A stretch of 34,669 nucleotides of DNA from Candidatus Aminicenantota bacterium (GTDB lineage Bacteria > Acidobacteriota > Aminicenantia > Aminicenantales > Aminicenantaceae). Made by a program: the position numbers and the translations under genes. Positions 8,008 to 16,817 of the stretch are shown here, piece after piece. Each line of letters opens with the position of its first letter. The stretch's first letter is position 1. The stretch lies in the NCBI GenBank assembly GCA_020344415.1, contig CP070825.1, positions 4,186,630 through 4,221,298 of the forward strand. The letters are read 5' to 3'. A model generated the notes under the pieces. It made no database searches, was not told the origin of the DNA, and saw only the letters and a program-made list of their open reading frames with translations.

Positions 8008-8505
8008 TTACTTAGGCAGAATCACCGAGTCGATTACATGAATAACGCCGTTAGCGCACTCGATATCTGTCATGACTACTTTGGCATTATCCACCATCAC
8101 TGTTCCGCCATTAACCTTGATGGCAATCTTCTGTCCGTTGACTGTGGGAGCGGACTGCAAGTTAACCACATCTGAGGCCATAACCTTACCTGCAACAACA
8201 TGGTAGGTGAGAATGGCTTTGAGCTTGGGAATATTCTGCAACAAGCTTTCAACAGTTCCTTCGGGAAGTTTAGCAAAGGCATCATCGGTGGGAGCAAAAA
8301 CGGTGAACGGACCTGGACCAGAGAGTGTTTCCACTAAATCAGCTGCTTTGACAGCGGTGACTAGAGTGTTGAATTTGCCTGCGGCAACAGCTGTTTCGAC
8401 GATGTTCTTCTTTCCCATTCTACTCATGTAATCTGTAGCGGAGAAGGCAAGAACAGAAATCACCAGAACAGCTACGACTGAAAAAGTGAATCTTAATTTA
8501 TACAT
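8008..8505 (-). CDS. Secreted fasciclin (FAS1) domain protein
   Basis: This is a 165-residue protein with a signal peptide (residues 1-23, [20 protein letters not shown]) and one complete FAS1 domain. The diagnostic boxes are [19 protein letters not shown] (about residues 63-82) and the H box [12 protein letters not shown], ending in [16 protein letters not shown]1 domains mediate adhesion between cells or to matrix; single-domain bacterial members are exported, often induced by stress. A strong promoter and an intrinsic terminator mark it as a one-gene transcript. TAGGAGG lies 6 bases before the ATG. It is divergent from the photolyase gene with a 195-base A+T-rich gap. Confidence 0.93.
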   Translation of the reverse strand: MYKLRFTFSVVAVLVISVLAFSATDYMSRMGKKNIVETAVAAGKFNTLVTAVKAADLVETLSGPGPFTVFAPTDDAFAKLPEGTVESLLQNIPKLKAILTYHVVAGKVMASDVVNLQSAPTVNGQKIAIKVNGGTVMVDNAKVVMTDIECANGVIHVIDSVILPK

Positions 8506-8543
8506 TTAAAACCTCCTATTCCTATATAATTTATATAAATAAT

Positions 8544-8572
8544 ATGATAATATTATAATAATAAAATGTCAA
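8544..8572 (-). promoter_or_regulatory. Promoter of the fasciclin gene
   Basis: On the minus strand TTGACA (8572-8567) and TATCAT (8549-8544) are separated by exactly 17 bases, about 40 bases before the fasciclin start and its AGGAGG ribosome site. This is a near-consensus housekeeping sigma-70 promoter. Confidence 0.7.
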
Positions 8573-8622
8573 ATTATTTTTTTAATTTTTTCAATCCAAA
8601 ACTTCTATCGACTATTTTTTTA

Positions 8623-8646
8623 TTAATTATGAATAGGCATAATTAA
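8623..8646. promoter_or_regulatory. Palindrome upstream of the photolyase gene
   Basis: TTAATTATG and CATAATTAA form perfect 9-bp arms around a 6-base spacer, 55 bases before the photolyase start and close to a TATAAT box at 8680-8685. It may be an operator. The sequence is very A+T-rich, so chance is not excluded. Confidence 0.4.
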
Positions 8647-8700
8647 AAAATTGCTACACTTTTAAAAAATCAATTAGTATATAATTACTGATAAAAAAAC

Positions 8701-10047
8701 ATGAAAAAAGAACGCGTAAGGATACTAAAAAAAACAAAAGAGAAAACCGGATCAATAGTCTATTGGATGAGCCGGGACCAGCGGGCTCATGATAATTGGG
8801 CGCTCTTCTTTGCTCAAGAACTTGCCCTCAAACAAAAAGCACCTATTGCAGTGGTTTTCTGTTTAGTCCCTCAATTTCTCGGCGCGACTATCAGACACTA
8901 CGGCTTCATGCTTCAGGGCCTTCGAGAAACAGAGAAAAATCTGAGCGAAAAAAATATTCCTTTTTGTCTTTTTTCAGGCTCACCAGAACAGGAGATACCA
9001 AAATTTGTGGCACAAAACAAGATCAGTGCTCTTATTACTGACTTTGACCCGCTGCACCTAAAAAAAGCATGGAAAAAAAGCGTGCTGGATAGGATCGACA
9101 TTCCTGTGTATGAAGTGGATGCCCATAATATCATTCCCTGCTGGATAGCCTCACCCAAGCAGGAATTCGCAGCCTATACGTTCCGCCCAAAAGTGAACCG
9201 TCAGTTGAGTGAGTTTCTGGACGACTTTCCAAATTTCAAGAAACATCCTTTTTCCTGGAAAGAAAAAGCTGAGGAGACAGATTGGAGCAGAGTGAGAAAG
9301 AGCTTGAAAGTCGATAGAAAGGTCTTAGAGGTTGACTGGATTGATCCTGGGGAGAAAGCCGCAAAGCATATGTTGAATCACCTTATTCAGCATAAGCTTT
9401 CAGACTATGACTTACAAAGGAACGATCCTAACCAAGATGGTCAATCAAACCTATCCCCTTATCTTCATTTTGGTCAGATATCAGCACAGCGAGTAGCCCT
9501 TGAAATCAAAAAAAGCGGCACGCCCAACAGCAAGCAAGAAGCGTTTTTGGAAGAACTCATCGTGAGACGGGAACTCGCAGATAATTTCTTTTTTTATAAT
9601 GACCACTACGATAACTTTAAAGGCTTTCCCGATTGGGCAAAAAAGACGCTCAATGAGCATCGAGGTGACAAGAGAGAATATCTCTATACCCTTGAGCAGT
9701 TTGAAACATGTCAGACACACGATGACTTATGGAATGCTGCTCAGGAAGAAATGATGAAAACCGGAAAAATGCACGGTTATGTGAGAATGTACTGGGCAAA
9801 AAAAATCCTGGAATGGACAAAGACACCAGAAGAAGCTCTAAGAATTGCGGTCTTTCTTAATGATAAGTATGAACTGGACGGAAGAGACCCAAACGGCTAC
9901 GTAGGCATCGCATGGTCTATAGGCGGAGTGCACGACCGAGGCTGGTTTCCAAGGCCCATTTTCGGAAAAATTCGTTATATGAGCTACAAGGGGGCTCAAT
10001 CGAAGTTTGATGTGAAAGCCTATATCCAGAAAGTTAACAGTATGTAA
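8701..10047 (+). CDS. Class II CPD photolyase
   Basis: This 448-residue flavoenzyme uses blue light to split cyclobutane pyrimidine dimers in DNA. Class II hallmarks are clear: VYWMSRDQRAHDNWAL near the start, VDAHNIIPCW at about 139-148, YTFRPKVNRQLSEFL, the FAD-region DGQSNLSPYLHFGQIS (about 247-262), RRELADNFFFYNDHYDNF (about 288-305), and GKMHGYVRMYWAKKILEW with DPNGYVGIAWSIGGVHDRGW near the C-terminus. The start at 8701 keeps the usual N-terminal MxxERVRxLKK. It has no Shine-Dalgarno and lies only about 15 bases past a TATAAT, so the message may be nearly leaderless. It is divergent from the fasciclin gene and convergent with the RND operon. Enzymes of this class do not need a second protein. 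Confidence 0.97.
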   Translation: MKKERVRILKKTKEKTGSIVYWMSRDQRAHDNWALFFAQELALKQKAPIAVVFCLVPQFLGATIRHYGFMLQGLRETEKNLSEKNIPFCLFSGSPEQEIPKFVAQNKISALITDFDPLHLKKAWKKSVLDRIDIPVYEVDAHNIIPCWIASPKQEFAAYTFRPKVNRQLSEFLDDFPNFKKHPFSWKEKAEETDWSRVRKSLKVDRKVLEVDWIDPGEKAAKHMLNHLIQHKLSDYDLQRNDPNQDGQSNLSPYLHFGQISAQRVALEIKKSGTPNSKQEAFLEELIVRRELADNFFFYNDHYDNFKGFPDWAKKTLNEHRGDKREYLYTLEQFETCQTHDDLWNAAQEEMMKTGKMHGYVRMYWAKKILEWTKTPEEALRIAVFLNDKYELDGRDPNGYVGIAWSIGGVHDRGWFPRPIFGKIRYMSYKGAQSKFDVKAYIQKVNSM

Positions 10048-10053
10048 TTGCCA

Positions 10054-10075
10054 AACCTGTTTATCTAACCAGGTT
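10054..10075. terminator. Weak hairpin between convergent genes
   Basis: AACCTG (10054-10059) and CAGGTT (10070-10075) form a 6-bp stem with a 10-base loop between the photolyase stop and the RND permease stop. No strong T-run follows on either strand, so termination here is only a suggestion. Confidence 0.3.
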
Positions 10076-13000
10076 CTAAGATGTTGCTTTACCCAATCTA
10101 AACAATCTAAAAAAGCTGTTTTTTATATCCTCTAAAATTTGGTAGCTGACTGGGACCAGAACAAGTGTTATAAAGGTCGCGAAGACAACACCAAAGGCCA
10201 GGGAAACTGCCATGGGAATCAGAAAACGAGCCTGCAAGCTTCGCTCGAGCAACAACGGGGTTAGCCCAGCAAAGGTGGTGATAGAGGTCAGTATGATCGG
10301 ACGGAATCGAATCACACCCGCTTCTCTTATGGCTTTTTTTATCGGCTCGCCAGAAGCCCGGAAGCGATTGATAAAATCCACAAGAACAAGGCTGTCATTA
10401 ACAACAACTCCGGTTAAGGCAACAATACCGAAAAATGACAGAATGGTTAGATCAATTCCCATGATGATGTGACCCCATATGGCACCCACAACTCCAAATG
10501 GAATAACCGCCATAACCAGAACGGGCTGCAGATATGACCTAAACGGTATTGCCAGCAAAGCATAGAAAAAAAATAGAGCAAGCATGAAGCCAGTCCTTAA
10601 ACTTCCAAGAGCTTCACTTTGATCCCGCTGTTCACCTTCTAAGGAATAGGAAACCCCTGGATATTCAGCGAACAAAGAAGGCAAAACATTTCTCGTAATG
10701 TCTGTGAGTAATTCATTGGCATTGGCCTTGTTCTCGTCCACATCTGCTGTGATATTAATCGTGCGTCGTCTGTCTGTTCTCTGTATGGTGGAATATCCTC
10801 TTCCCAAGGTGGCCTTTGCAGCTGCTGAAAATGGTACAGCAATTCCTCCAGATATCCGGATTCGCTTATTTTCCAAGTTTGCCAAGGAACGCCGTTCTTC
10901 GGATGGATACCGAACCATTACCTTTATTTCATCCCGGCCTCGTTGAATTCGCTGAACTTCTTCCCCGTAAAAAGCCTGTCGGACCTGTCGCCCTAAATCA
11001 GAGAGTGTCAATCCCAATGATTCGGCAACAGGGGTTATCTCTAGCTTGACTTCTTGCTTTCCCGCTCGAAAGGAGTCAGCCACATCGAAAACACCAGGAT
11101 AATCCTTGAGCTTGTCTTTCAAACGCTCTGCCGCTTTCCGCAAGGTGGGATAATTCGAGCTCGCCAGTTGGATATTGATCGGCGCTCCTGCAGAAAAAAG
11201 AGAACTGGCAAAAGTCAGCTCGACTGCATCCGGAATTGGCCCGGTCAATTCCCGCCAGCGATTTGCAACCTGGACACTGCTGATATTCCGTATTTCTGAG
11301 GGAACTAGCTCAATATTCACCTCACCCAGATGAGAACCAGCAAATGCGCCCGTGGCTACATTCGGCCCGCTCGCTTGATTTCGACTGGGCTGTTCGCCGA
11401 TTGAAGAAAGCACATGCTGGATGATAGGCCGATCTAGATCAAGTTCATCCTGTAATCTCAACGCGGTTTCCTCCAAGCGGCGCACAGCATCAGCAGTCGC
11501 TTCGACAGGGGTTCCAAGCGGCATGGTCAAATCAGCAATAACATTATCCGCGTCTATCCGCGGTAAAAATACAAATTTGATCCAGCCTCCTCCCACTAAT
11601 CCCATTGTCAAGAGCAAAACCGCGATGAAGCCGGCCAGAGTGACATACCTTAGCTTAATTCCCAATTCCAGGCTTGGCCGGTATATGCGTTCGATGAATT
11701 TCTGGAATAATTCATTAAATTTTTTCTGGAATCGGCCCCAGATGCCTTTCCAGCCTCGAGGCGGCGTCTGCTTTATCTTTCTAAGATGGGAGAGGTGGGA
11801 AGGCAGAATAAAAAGCGATTCAATCAGTGAAAATAATAGAGTTGAAATAACGATGACAGGAATGAATCTCATGATTTTCCCGATAGCTCCTTCAACCCTT
11901 AAAAGAGGCCAAAAGGCTGCGATCGTGGTCAGCACCGCGAATACGACGGGAACAGCAACTCCCTTAACACCATCTATTGCAGCTTGAACGCTAGTTTTGC
12001 CTTTTTCATATTCTGAGAAGATGTTTTCACCCACTATAATTGCGTCATCAACAACAATGCCAATGACAACGATAAAAGCAAAAAGAGAGATCATGTTAAC
12101 TGAAACATCAAGAGTAGGCATTAGCCATATGGCACCGAGAAACGATATGGGAATTCCCAGCGCTACCCAGAATGCCAACCGCAATCGTAAAAAAAGAGCG
12201 AGCATGATAAAAACCAACAAAAATCCAGTTCGCCCATTACGGAACAACAAGTCAAGACGACTCTTAAGAACTTCCGAATCATCACTCCATATCGTCAACT
12301 TGATACCTTCTGGCATTCTCTGCTGAGCTTCGCTGATATATTGTCTGACTGCTTTAGCAACTTGAATAGCATCTTCATTGCCAACCCGAAACACCTGGAT
12401 GAGAGCGCTTGGTTTGCCATCAAAGCGGGCTGCTTGGTCTGTCTCGGCAAAACCGTCCATGACCGTAGCTACATCGCCGACCTTCAACCGGGTTCCATCC
12501 GGTTGAGTCCGTAATATTATGTTTTCAAAATCTAAACCTGCATAGGCCTGGCCTTTGGTTCGTAATAAAACTTCCCCGCCTTCTGTTTTAATGGACCCCC
12601 CCGGTAAATCCAACGAAGAACGTCGCACTGCTACCGCTACTTCGTCAAAAGTTAAATCAAAACGATGTAAAGCTTGTTCAGAAACTTCAATAGAGATTTC
12701 ATAAGGCCTGATATTGGCGATTTCGGCCTGAGTAATCCCAGGTAACATCAAAATATCGTCGCGAATTTGCTCACTGAGGACCTTGAGGGTCTTCTCATCC
12801 GTATCACCGGAAATGGCGAGGTTTATAACCTGACGCCTATTCAACAACTCTTGGATTATCGGCTTTTCTGTCTCTTCTGGGAAAGTATCGATGGCATCTA
12901 TTCTGGCCTTAATATCATCGAGAAGAGTTTGGACGTCTGTTCCCGGAATAAGTTCGACGGTCACAGAGCCAATTCCTTCTGATGCGCGCGAGGTGATTCT

Positions 13001-13237
13001 TTTGATTCCCTCCAAGCTCTGAATTTCTTCCTCAATACGGACGCATACGGCTTCCTCAATATCTTCTGGAGCCGCCCCGAGATAAGGGACAGAAACCGTT
13101 ATTAAATCAGATGCAATTTCTGGGAAAACCTCCTGCTTGATCCCGGACATGGTTAGGAGCCCCCCGGCAATTATCAACAGCATGACCAGGTTGGCAGCAA
13201 CAGGGTTTTTTGCAAACCACTCTATGTTTCTAGTCAT
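10076..13237 (-). CDS. RND efflux permease, HAE1/AcrB-like
   Basis: This is a 1053-residue inner-membrane proton-driven pump subunit of normal family length. The first transmembrane segment is at about 12-30, followed by a large periplasmic loop, a helix bundle at about 337-480, a second loop (about 560-850) and a second bundle to the end. The proton-relay motif in TM4, GIVVDDAIIVGEN, has both Asp residues (397-398). TM10 carries GVVVNDSLVLVDF. Substrates cannot be told from sequence; the sequence looks like the drug/organic-compound branch rather than the heavy-metal branch, since it lacks the CzcA metal-site pattern as far as I can see. Its ATG overlaps the adaptor gene's end by 8 bases, which implies translational coupling. 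It is the last gene in the order outer-membrane factor, adaptor, pump. Confidence 0.95.
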   Translation of the reverse strand: MTRNIEWFAKNPVAANLVMLLIIAGGLLTMSGIKQEVFPEIASDLITVSVPYLGAAPEDIEEAVCVRIEEEIQSLEGIKRITSRASEGIGSVTVELIPGTDVQTLLDDIKARIDAIDTFPEETEKPIIQELLNRRQVINLAISGDTDEKTLKVLSEQIRDDILMLPGITQAEIANIRPYEISIEVSEQALHRFDLTFDEVAVAVRRSSLDLPGGSIKTEGGEVLLRTKGQAYAGLDFENIILRTQPDGTRLKVGDVATVMDGFAETDQAARFDGKPSALIQVFRVGNEDAIQVAKAVRQYISEAQQRMPEGIKLTIWSDDSEVLKSRLDLLFRNGRTGFLLVFIMLALFLRLRLAFWVALGIPISFLGAIWLMPTLDVSVNMISLFAFIVVIGIVVDDAIIVGENIFSEYEKGKTSVQAAIDGVKGVAVPVVFAVLTTIAAFWPLLRVEGAIGKIMRFIPVIVISTLLFSLIESLFILPSHLSHLRKIKQTPPRGWKGIWGRFQKKFNELFQKFIERIYRPSLELGIKLRYVTLAGFIAVLLLTMGLVGGGWIKFVFLPRIDADNVIADLTMPLGTPVEATADAVRRLEETALRLQDELDLDRPIIQHVLSSIGEQPSRNQASGPNVATGAFAGSHLGEVNIELVPSEIRNISSVQVANRWRELTGPIPDAVELTFASSLFSAGAPINIQLASSNYPTLRKAAERLKDKLKDYPGVFDVADSFRAGKQEVKLEITPVAESLGLTLSDLGRQVRQAFYGEEVQRIQRGRDEIKVMVRYPSEERRSLANLENKRIRISGGIAVPFSAAAKATLGRGYSTIQRTDRRRTINITADVDENKANANELLTDITRNVLPSLFAEYPGVSYSLEGEQRDQSEALGSLRTGFMLALFFFYALLAIPFRSYLQPVLVMAVIPFGVVGAIWGHIIMGIDLTILSFFGIVALTGVVVNDSLVLVDFINRFRASGEPIKKAIREAGVIRFRPIILTSITTFAGLTPLLLERSLQARFLIPMAVSLAFGVVFATFITLVLVPVSYQILEDIKNSFFRLFRLGKATS

Positions 13238-14450
13238 TCCTTACATCCATATATCCATCTGCGCTACTTACATTGCTGGACTCTGCTTCACTCATGACTC
13301 GCACCTTCATCCCCTCAACAACAGCCTCAAGCGGAGAAAGACAGATGCGTTCTCCTTGTTCGAGCCCTGAGCTGATAATAACCGTATCAGAATCTTTGCT
13401 TAAAACCTCGACAGCGCGAAAATGAAGTTTGTTTTCTTCATCAATCACCAGCACATTATCATTTACCCTTAGCGCTGATCGAGGAATAACGACTACATCT
13501 CTGGCTCGCTTTCCTTCAATCTCTGCTTCAACAAACAAACCTACGGCCAGAGGGGGCCTATCGCTTCTTTGATCTCGTCCATACGGATCTTCGACTCTAG
13601 CTACTAAGGTAATCATATGGCTCAGGGGGTCGATTTCCCCCTCTACCCGGACGATCTTACCTGCCCATCTGTAGTCCCCTCCGGCGTAATTTGCTTTTAA
13701 AGTCACATCTATATTTAAAGTGGCTGGATTTTTACTGCGATAATCCAAGCAACACTCTAGATAACCCATTTCATTATCCGGCACTGGTAGGCGAACCTCT
13801 GCATAATCGACTGCGTATATTGTGGCAAGCGCTGCCCCGGGACTCACGTACTGCCCTAAATCTACTTTTTTTGTTCTGACTCTTCCGTTATAGGGGGCCC
13901 GAATTCGTGTTCGTTGCAAATTCAGTTCAGCCTGCTTCAAATTCGCTTGAGCTCCTTCCAAGGATGCTCTGGCTTCGGCCAATTGGGGCTCCCGCAAAAC
14001 TAATGGATTGGGCTGTTCCTTCTTGCCTAATCTCTTCCATTCTGACTGCGCGATACTGGCTTCCTCCTGCTCCTGGGTCAATCTCAACTTGGCCTGAGCG
14101 ACTTGAGCTTTCCATCTAGATAGAGCTAATTCATAATCACGGGGATCGACTTTTACCAGAACTTCACCTCTTTCAAAAAAACCGCCAGGAGCAAATTGAA
14201 CGGAGACTTCGGTCACCTGACCGGATACCTGGGAGAAAAGCTCGCTTTCTGTGCGAGGACTGACTGTCCCTTGTGATTTAATGGTTAACTGAAAATCCTG
14301 CAGTTCAATCACTTTCGCACGAACCAATGGAGCAGGAAAAGTGACCGGTTTCGCCTGGATTTTCGGTCGCGACTTAATCATTACCATAGCGCTAATGAGC
14401 CCGATGGCAATGATAATAACCGGTAGGAAAAATTTAAGTTTTTTATTCAT
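13230..14450 (-). CDS. RND periplasmic adaptor (membrane fusion protein)
   Basis: This is a 406-residue protein with an N-terminal membrane anchor (about 7-25, FFLPVIIIAIGLISAMVMI). It then has the usual order: a beta-barrel strand (LTIKSQGTVSPRTESELFSQ), a lipoyl half-motif GQVTEVSVQFAPGGFFERGE, a coiled-coil hairpin (about 110-185, rich in Gln, Glu and Ala), the second lipoyl half RIRAPYNGRVRTKKVDLGQYV, and the C-terminal beta-barrel and proximal domain ending EQGERICLSPLEAVVEGMKV. It bridges the pump and the outer-membrane channel. It overlaps the upstream outer-membrane factor gene by 4 bases (ATGA) and the pump gene by 8, so the three are one translationally coupled operon. Confidence 0.93.
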   Translation of the reverse strand: MNKKLKFFLPVIIIAIGLISAMVMIKSRPKIQAKPVTFPAPLVRAKVIELQDFQLTIKSQGTVSPRTESELFSQVSGQVTEVSVQFAPGGFFERGEVLVKVDPRDYELALSRWKAQVAQAKLRLTQEQEEASIAQSEWKRLGKKEQPNPLVLREPQLAEARASLEGAQANLKQAELNLQRTRIRAPYNGRVRTKKVDLGQYVSPGAALATIYAVDYAEVRLPVPDNEMGYLECCLDYRSKNPATLNIDVTLKANYAGGDYRWAGKIVRVEGEIDPLSHMITLVARVEDPYGRDQRSDRPPLAVGLFVEAEIEGKRARDVVVIPRSALRVNDNVLVIDEENKLHFRAVEVLSKDSDTVIISSGLEQGERICLSPLEAVVEGMKVRVMSEAESSNVSSADGYMDVRND

Positions 14451-15889
14451 CGGATTATGGCCTCCTTTTCGATGGGAGACTGCGTACTCTTATTTATATG
14501 AAAGTCACCGCCCAGCGCTAGAAAAAGATCAATCCGGTTTTCTAATTTCTGTCGACGAAGGCTTAAAAGCTGACTCTGAGAATCAAAAGCCCGCCGCTGC
14601 GCCTCAAGAACCTCAATCAGGTTTGTAAGCCCCCTGGAATAGCGATCTTCTGCTAACCTTCTTGCAGCCACGGCCTGTTCGACGGCAATCTGTAAAACCT
14701 TTTCTGTCTCTTCTAATAATTTCTCTGCGGCCAGCGCTGTTTCGACTTCAGAGTAAGCATTCAGCACAGCCTGTCCATATATGGCAAGAGTTTCTCTCTC
14801 GCGAGCTTTCGCCAGATTAATGCCAGCCCGGAGCCGTCCCCCTTGGAAAATAGGCTGGAACAAGTTTCCAATAAGATTCCAAACAGAATAATCTCCGTTA
14901 AGCAGATTACTAAGCTCATCGCTGGAGGTACCGGCAGAACCAGTGAGGCTAATTCGAGGGTAGAGAGCCCGGCGGGATTCTGCTACACGCAGGTTAGCTG
15001 CGGCCAATCGTTTTTCAGCTGCAATTAAATCTGGCCTTCGGCTGATTAAATCAGCGGGCAAACCCGCAGGTATCGGATCGAGGATTTCTGGCAATTTATC
15101 GCTCAATGATATTCTGCCTGCAGGATAGCGTCCCACCAAGATTTCGAGCTGCCTTTTAATACGCTGAAGTTGGTTCTGCCTTTGAAGGAGTACAGCTTCA
15201 GCAGCGGCCAGGTTTGCTTCAGAAAAGCGTACATCCAGGGACGGACGCAAGCCGCGTCTATACCGAGTAAAAACCTGTTCGTTCGTTGTTCTATAATTTT
15301 CAACAGTTGCCTCTGCCAGCCGAACCTGTTGCTCTGCTTCAATCGCGGCAAACCAAGCTTTCGCAGTTTGACCTGCAAGCGAAAGTTGAAAACCTGCTAA
15401 ATCGGCTCGCGATGCCTGAAAGTCTGCAGTGGCCGCTGATTTTAAAGCACGGATTCTTCCCCAAAGATCAACCTCCCAGCTCACATCGAGTGAAACACCA
15501 AACAGGTTTGTTATCACACTCGGGACGCCGACATCGGATCCGGGAAAAGGGAAACCCAAGAAATTCCTCTTCTGACGGATTGCATTAAGGTTTAGATTTG
15601 ACTGGGGGTATAAATTTGCCCCTGCAATGCGGGCTAAGGCAGCAGCGGCCTCAAGTCGGGCACCAGAGGCTTTTAAATTGTAATTTTCCTTGAGAACGAC
15701 GGATATGATAGAGTTCAATTCAGGATCATCGAAACGAATCCACCATCGAGAAATATTTCCTTCAGTCTTTAGTTCCCCAGAAACCCACTTATCCGGAACA
15801 TCTAAATCAATCTCTGGAGGCTCCCGCAGCTTAGAAACGCACGATAAACTGATAAAAGTAAGAGCCAACAGGAAAACGATTTTTTTCAT
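14447..15889 (-). CDS. TolC-like outer-membrane efflux factor, lipoprotein (NodT family)
   Basis: This is a 480-residue protein. The signal MKKIVFLLALTFISLSC fits a lipoprotein with Cys17 as the likely acylation site. Two OEP repeats follow, with the typical boxes WWIRFDDPELNSIISVVLKE, then WEVDLWGRIRALKSAATADF (about 136-155) and, in the second half, GLPADLISRRPDLIAAEKRL and FQPIFQGGRLRAGINLAKAR. These proteins form the trimeric channel through the outer membrane. It is the first gene of the efflux operon and overlaps the adaptor by 4 bases. The ribosome site before the ATG is weak. A perfect small palindrome TTCAAG-A-CTTGAA at 15965-15977 in the upstream gap could be an operator, but no partner regulator is adjacent. 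Confidence 0.93.
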   Translation of the reverse strand: MKKIVFLLALTFISLSCVSKLREPPEIDLDVPDKWVSGELKTEGNISRWWIRFDDPELNSIISVVLKENYNLKASGARLEAAAALARIAGANLYPQSNLNLNAIRQKRNFLGFPFPGSDVGVPSVITNLFGVSLDVSWEVDLWGRIRALKSAATADFQASRADLAGFQLSLAGQTAKAWFAAIEAEQQVRLAEATVENYRTTNEQVFTRYRRGLRPSLDVRFSEANLAAAEAVLLQRQNQLQRIKRQLEILVGRYPAGRISLSDKLPEILDPIPAGLPADLISRRPDLIAAEKRLAAANLRVAESRRALYPRISLTGSAGTSSDELSNLLNGDYSVWNLIGNLFQPIFQGGRLRAGINLAKARERETLAIYGQAVLNAYSEVETALAAEKLLEETEKVLQIAVEQAVAARRLAEDRYSRGLTNLIEVLEAQRRAFDSQSQLLSLRRQKLENRIDLFLALGGDFHINKSTQSPIEKEAIIR

Positions 15890-16118
15890 GGTCTTAAAGA
15901 ATCGATCAATTCAGATTATTTTTATTCCCTCCGAAAAAAAGAGAAGATTATTTATAGTCCCCAATTCAAGACTTGAACTTTTTCTATCTCAATAAGAACC
16001 GGAATAATATCAGCTAATACCCATATATCTTCTCAAAGAATGCAAGCTTTTATGAATAAAATAATAATACGTGATTCATTCTTTCATTTCAAGAGTTAAT
16101 CTATATATTTTCTAGGAT

Positions 16119-16541
16119 TCAATTAATTAAGATAGATTTTATCCATATAACAAAAACTCCGCTAAATCCCCCCAGCATCGGTCCCCAAATAACTTCAAGA
16201 ACAGTCAGCTTCAAACTCCAATCTTTGAAAAGGGCATAATTTGTGACTCCATAAACCGTAATAGCTAGAACTCCAGCAATTGCGCCAATCAAAGCTCCTT
16301 CTAAGTAGTTCACCTTTTGGGTTTTAAATAGAACCAAAAAAACAATACACGTAACGACCAGAACTTGAGACAAAATCCCAGCAAAGGGATTAAACGCCAT
16401 TTTGTCCCCGCTCATGCGGGCAAGCGGTTTTATTCCCTCTGAATAGGCCTTCTTGAATATTCGTAAATGCCAGATAGCGTCTATCAAGCTTGTAAAAGCA
16501 AAAGACAAAAGCCAAACCAAAAAATAGCGCAAAGCGTTCAT
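16119..16541 (-). CDS. DUF2177 family membrane protein
   Basis: This is a 140-residue integral membrane protein with four hydrophobic segments (about 4-22, 52-72, 82-102 and 112-136). The family markers are the early IDAIWHL, the EGALIGAIAGVLAITVYGVTNYALFKDW block and a final VIWGPMLGGFSG. The biochemical role of DUF2177 is unknown. Homologues are often encoded with DUF1295, SDR-DUF2867 and photolyase genes in light or singlet-oxygen regulons, as here. AAGGAGG precedes the ATG. It lies 45 bases after the dodecin gene on the same strand and is probably the last gene of that operon. Confidence 0.8.
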   Translation of the reverse strand: MNALRYFLVWLLSFAFTSLIDAIWHLRIFKKAYSEGIKPLARMSGDKMAFNPFAGILSQVLVVTCIVFLVLFKTQKVNYLEGALIGAIAGVLAITVYGVTNYALFKDWSLKLTVLEVIWGPMLGGFSGVFVIWIKSILIN

Positions 16542-16586
16542 TTAAATCCTCCTTCTTGGCTGAATAAGTGCAGCAGCGCTCTAAGT

Positions 16587-16790
16587 TCAGTTTTTTTCTG
16601 GAAATTCAGTAGCCACCCTGATTAAAACCTGAAATTCCCTCAGCTCACCGTTTCGCACGGCTCCTCGCTGTTCCAGTACCTGGAAAAAATGGACTTTCTC
16701 ACCAGATGCCAAGACCTTATCAATACCATCTTTCACTGCTTCTGAGAAGCCTTGCGGAGATACTCCAACAACGTCAATCATTTTAAACAT
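16587..16790 (-). CDS. Dodecin-like flavin-binding protein
   Basis: This is a 67-residue protein of the right length for dodecin, a dodecameric flavin-storage protein with one beta-alpha-beta-beta unit per chain. It shows the strand IDVVGVSPQGFSEAVKDGID, then VHFFQVLEQRGAVRNGE and REFQVLIRVATEF. In most dodecins the strand-2 motif carries a Trp that stacks on the flavin (WFEV); here that position is Phe35, so flavin binding may be weaker or altered. AAGGAG lies well placed before the ATG. It is 27 bases after the DUF1295 gene and 45 before DUF2177 and is likely cotranscribed. Bound flavin is protected from photochemistry, which fits a neighbourhood with photolyase. Confidence 0.88.
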   Translation of the reverse strand: MFKMIDVVGVSPQGFSEAVKDGIDKVLASGEKVHFFQVLEQRGAVRNGELREFQVLIRVATEFPEKN

Positions 16791-16817
16791 GACTCCACTC
16801 CTTTTCTTTATTAGAAC

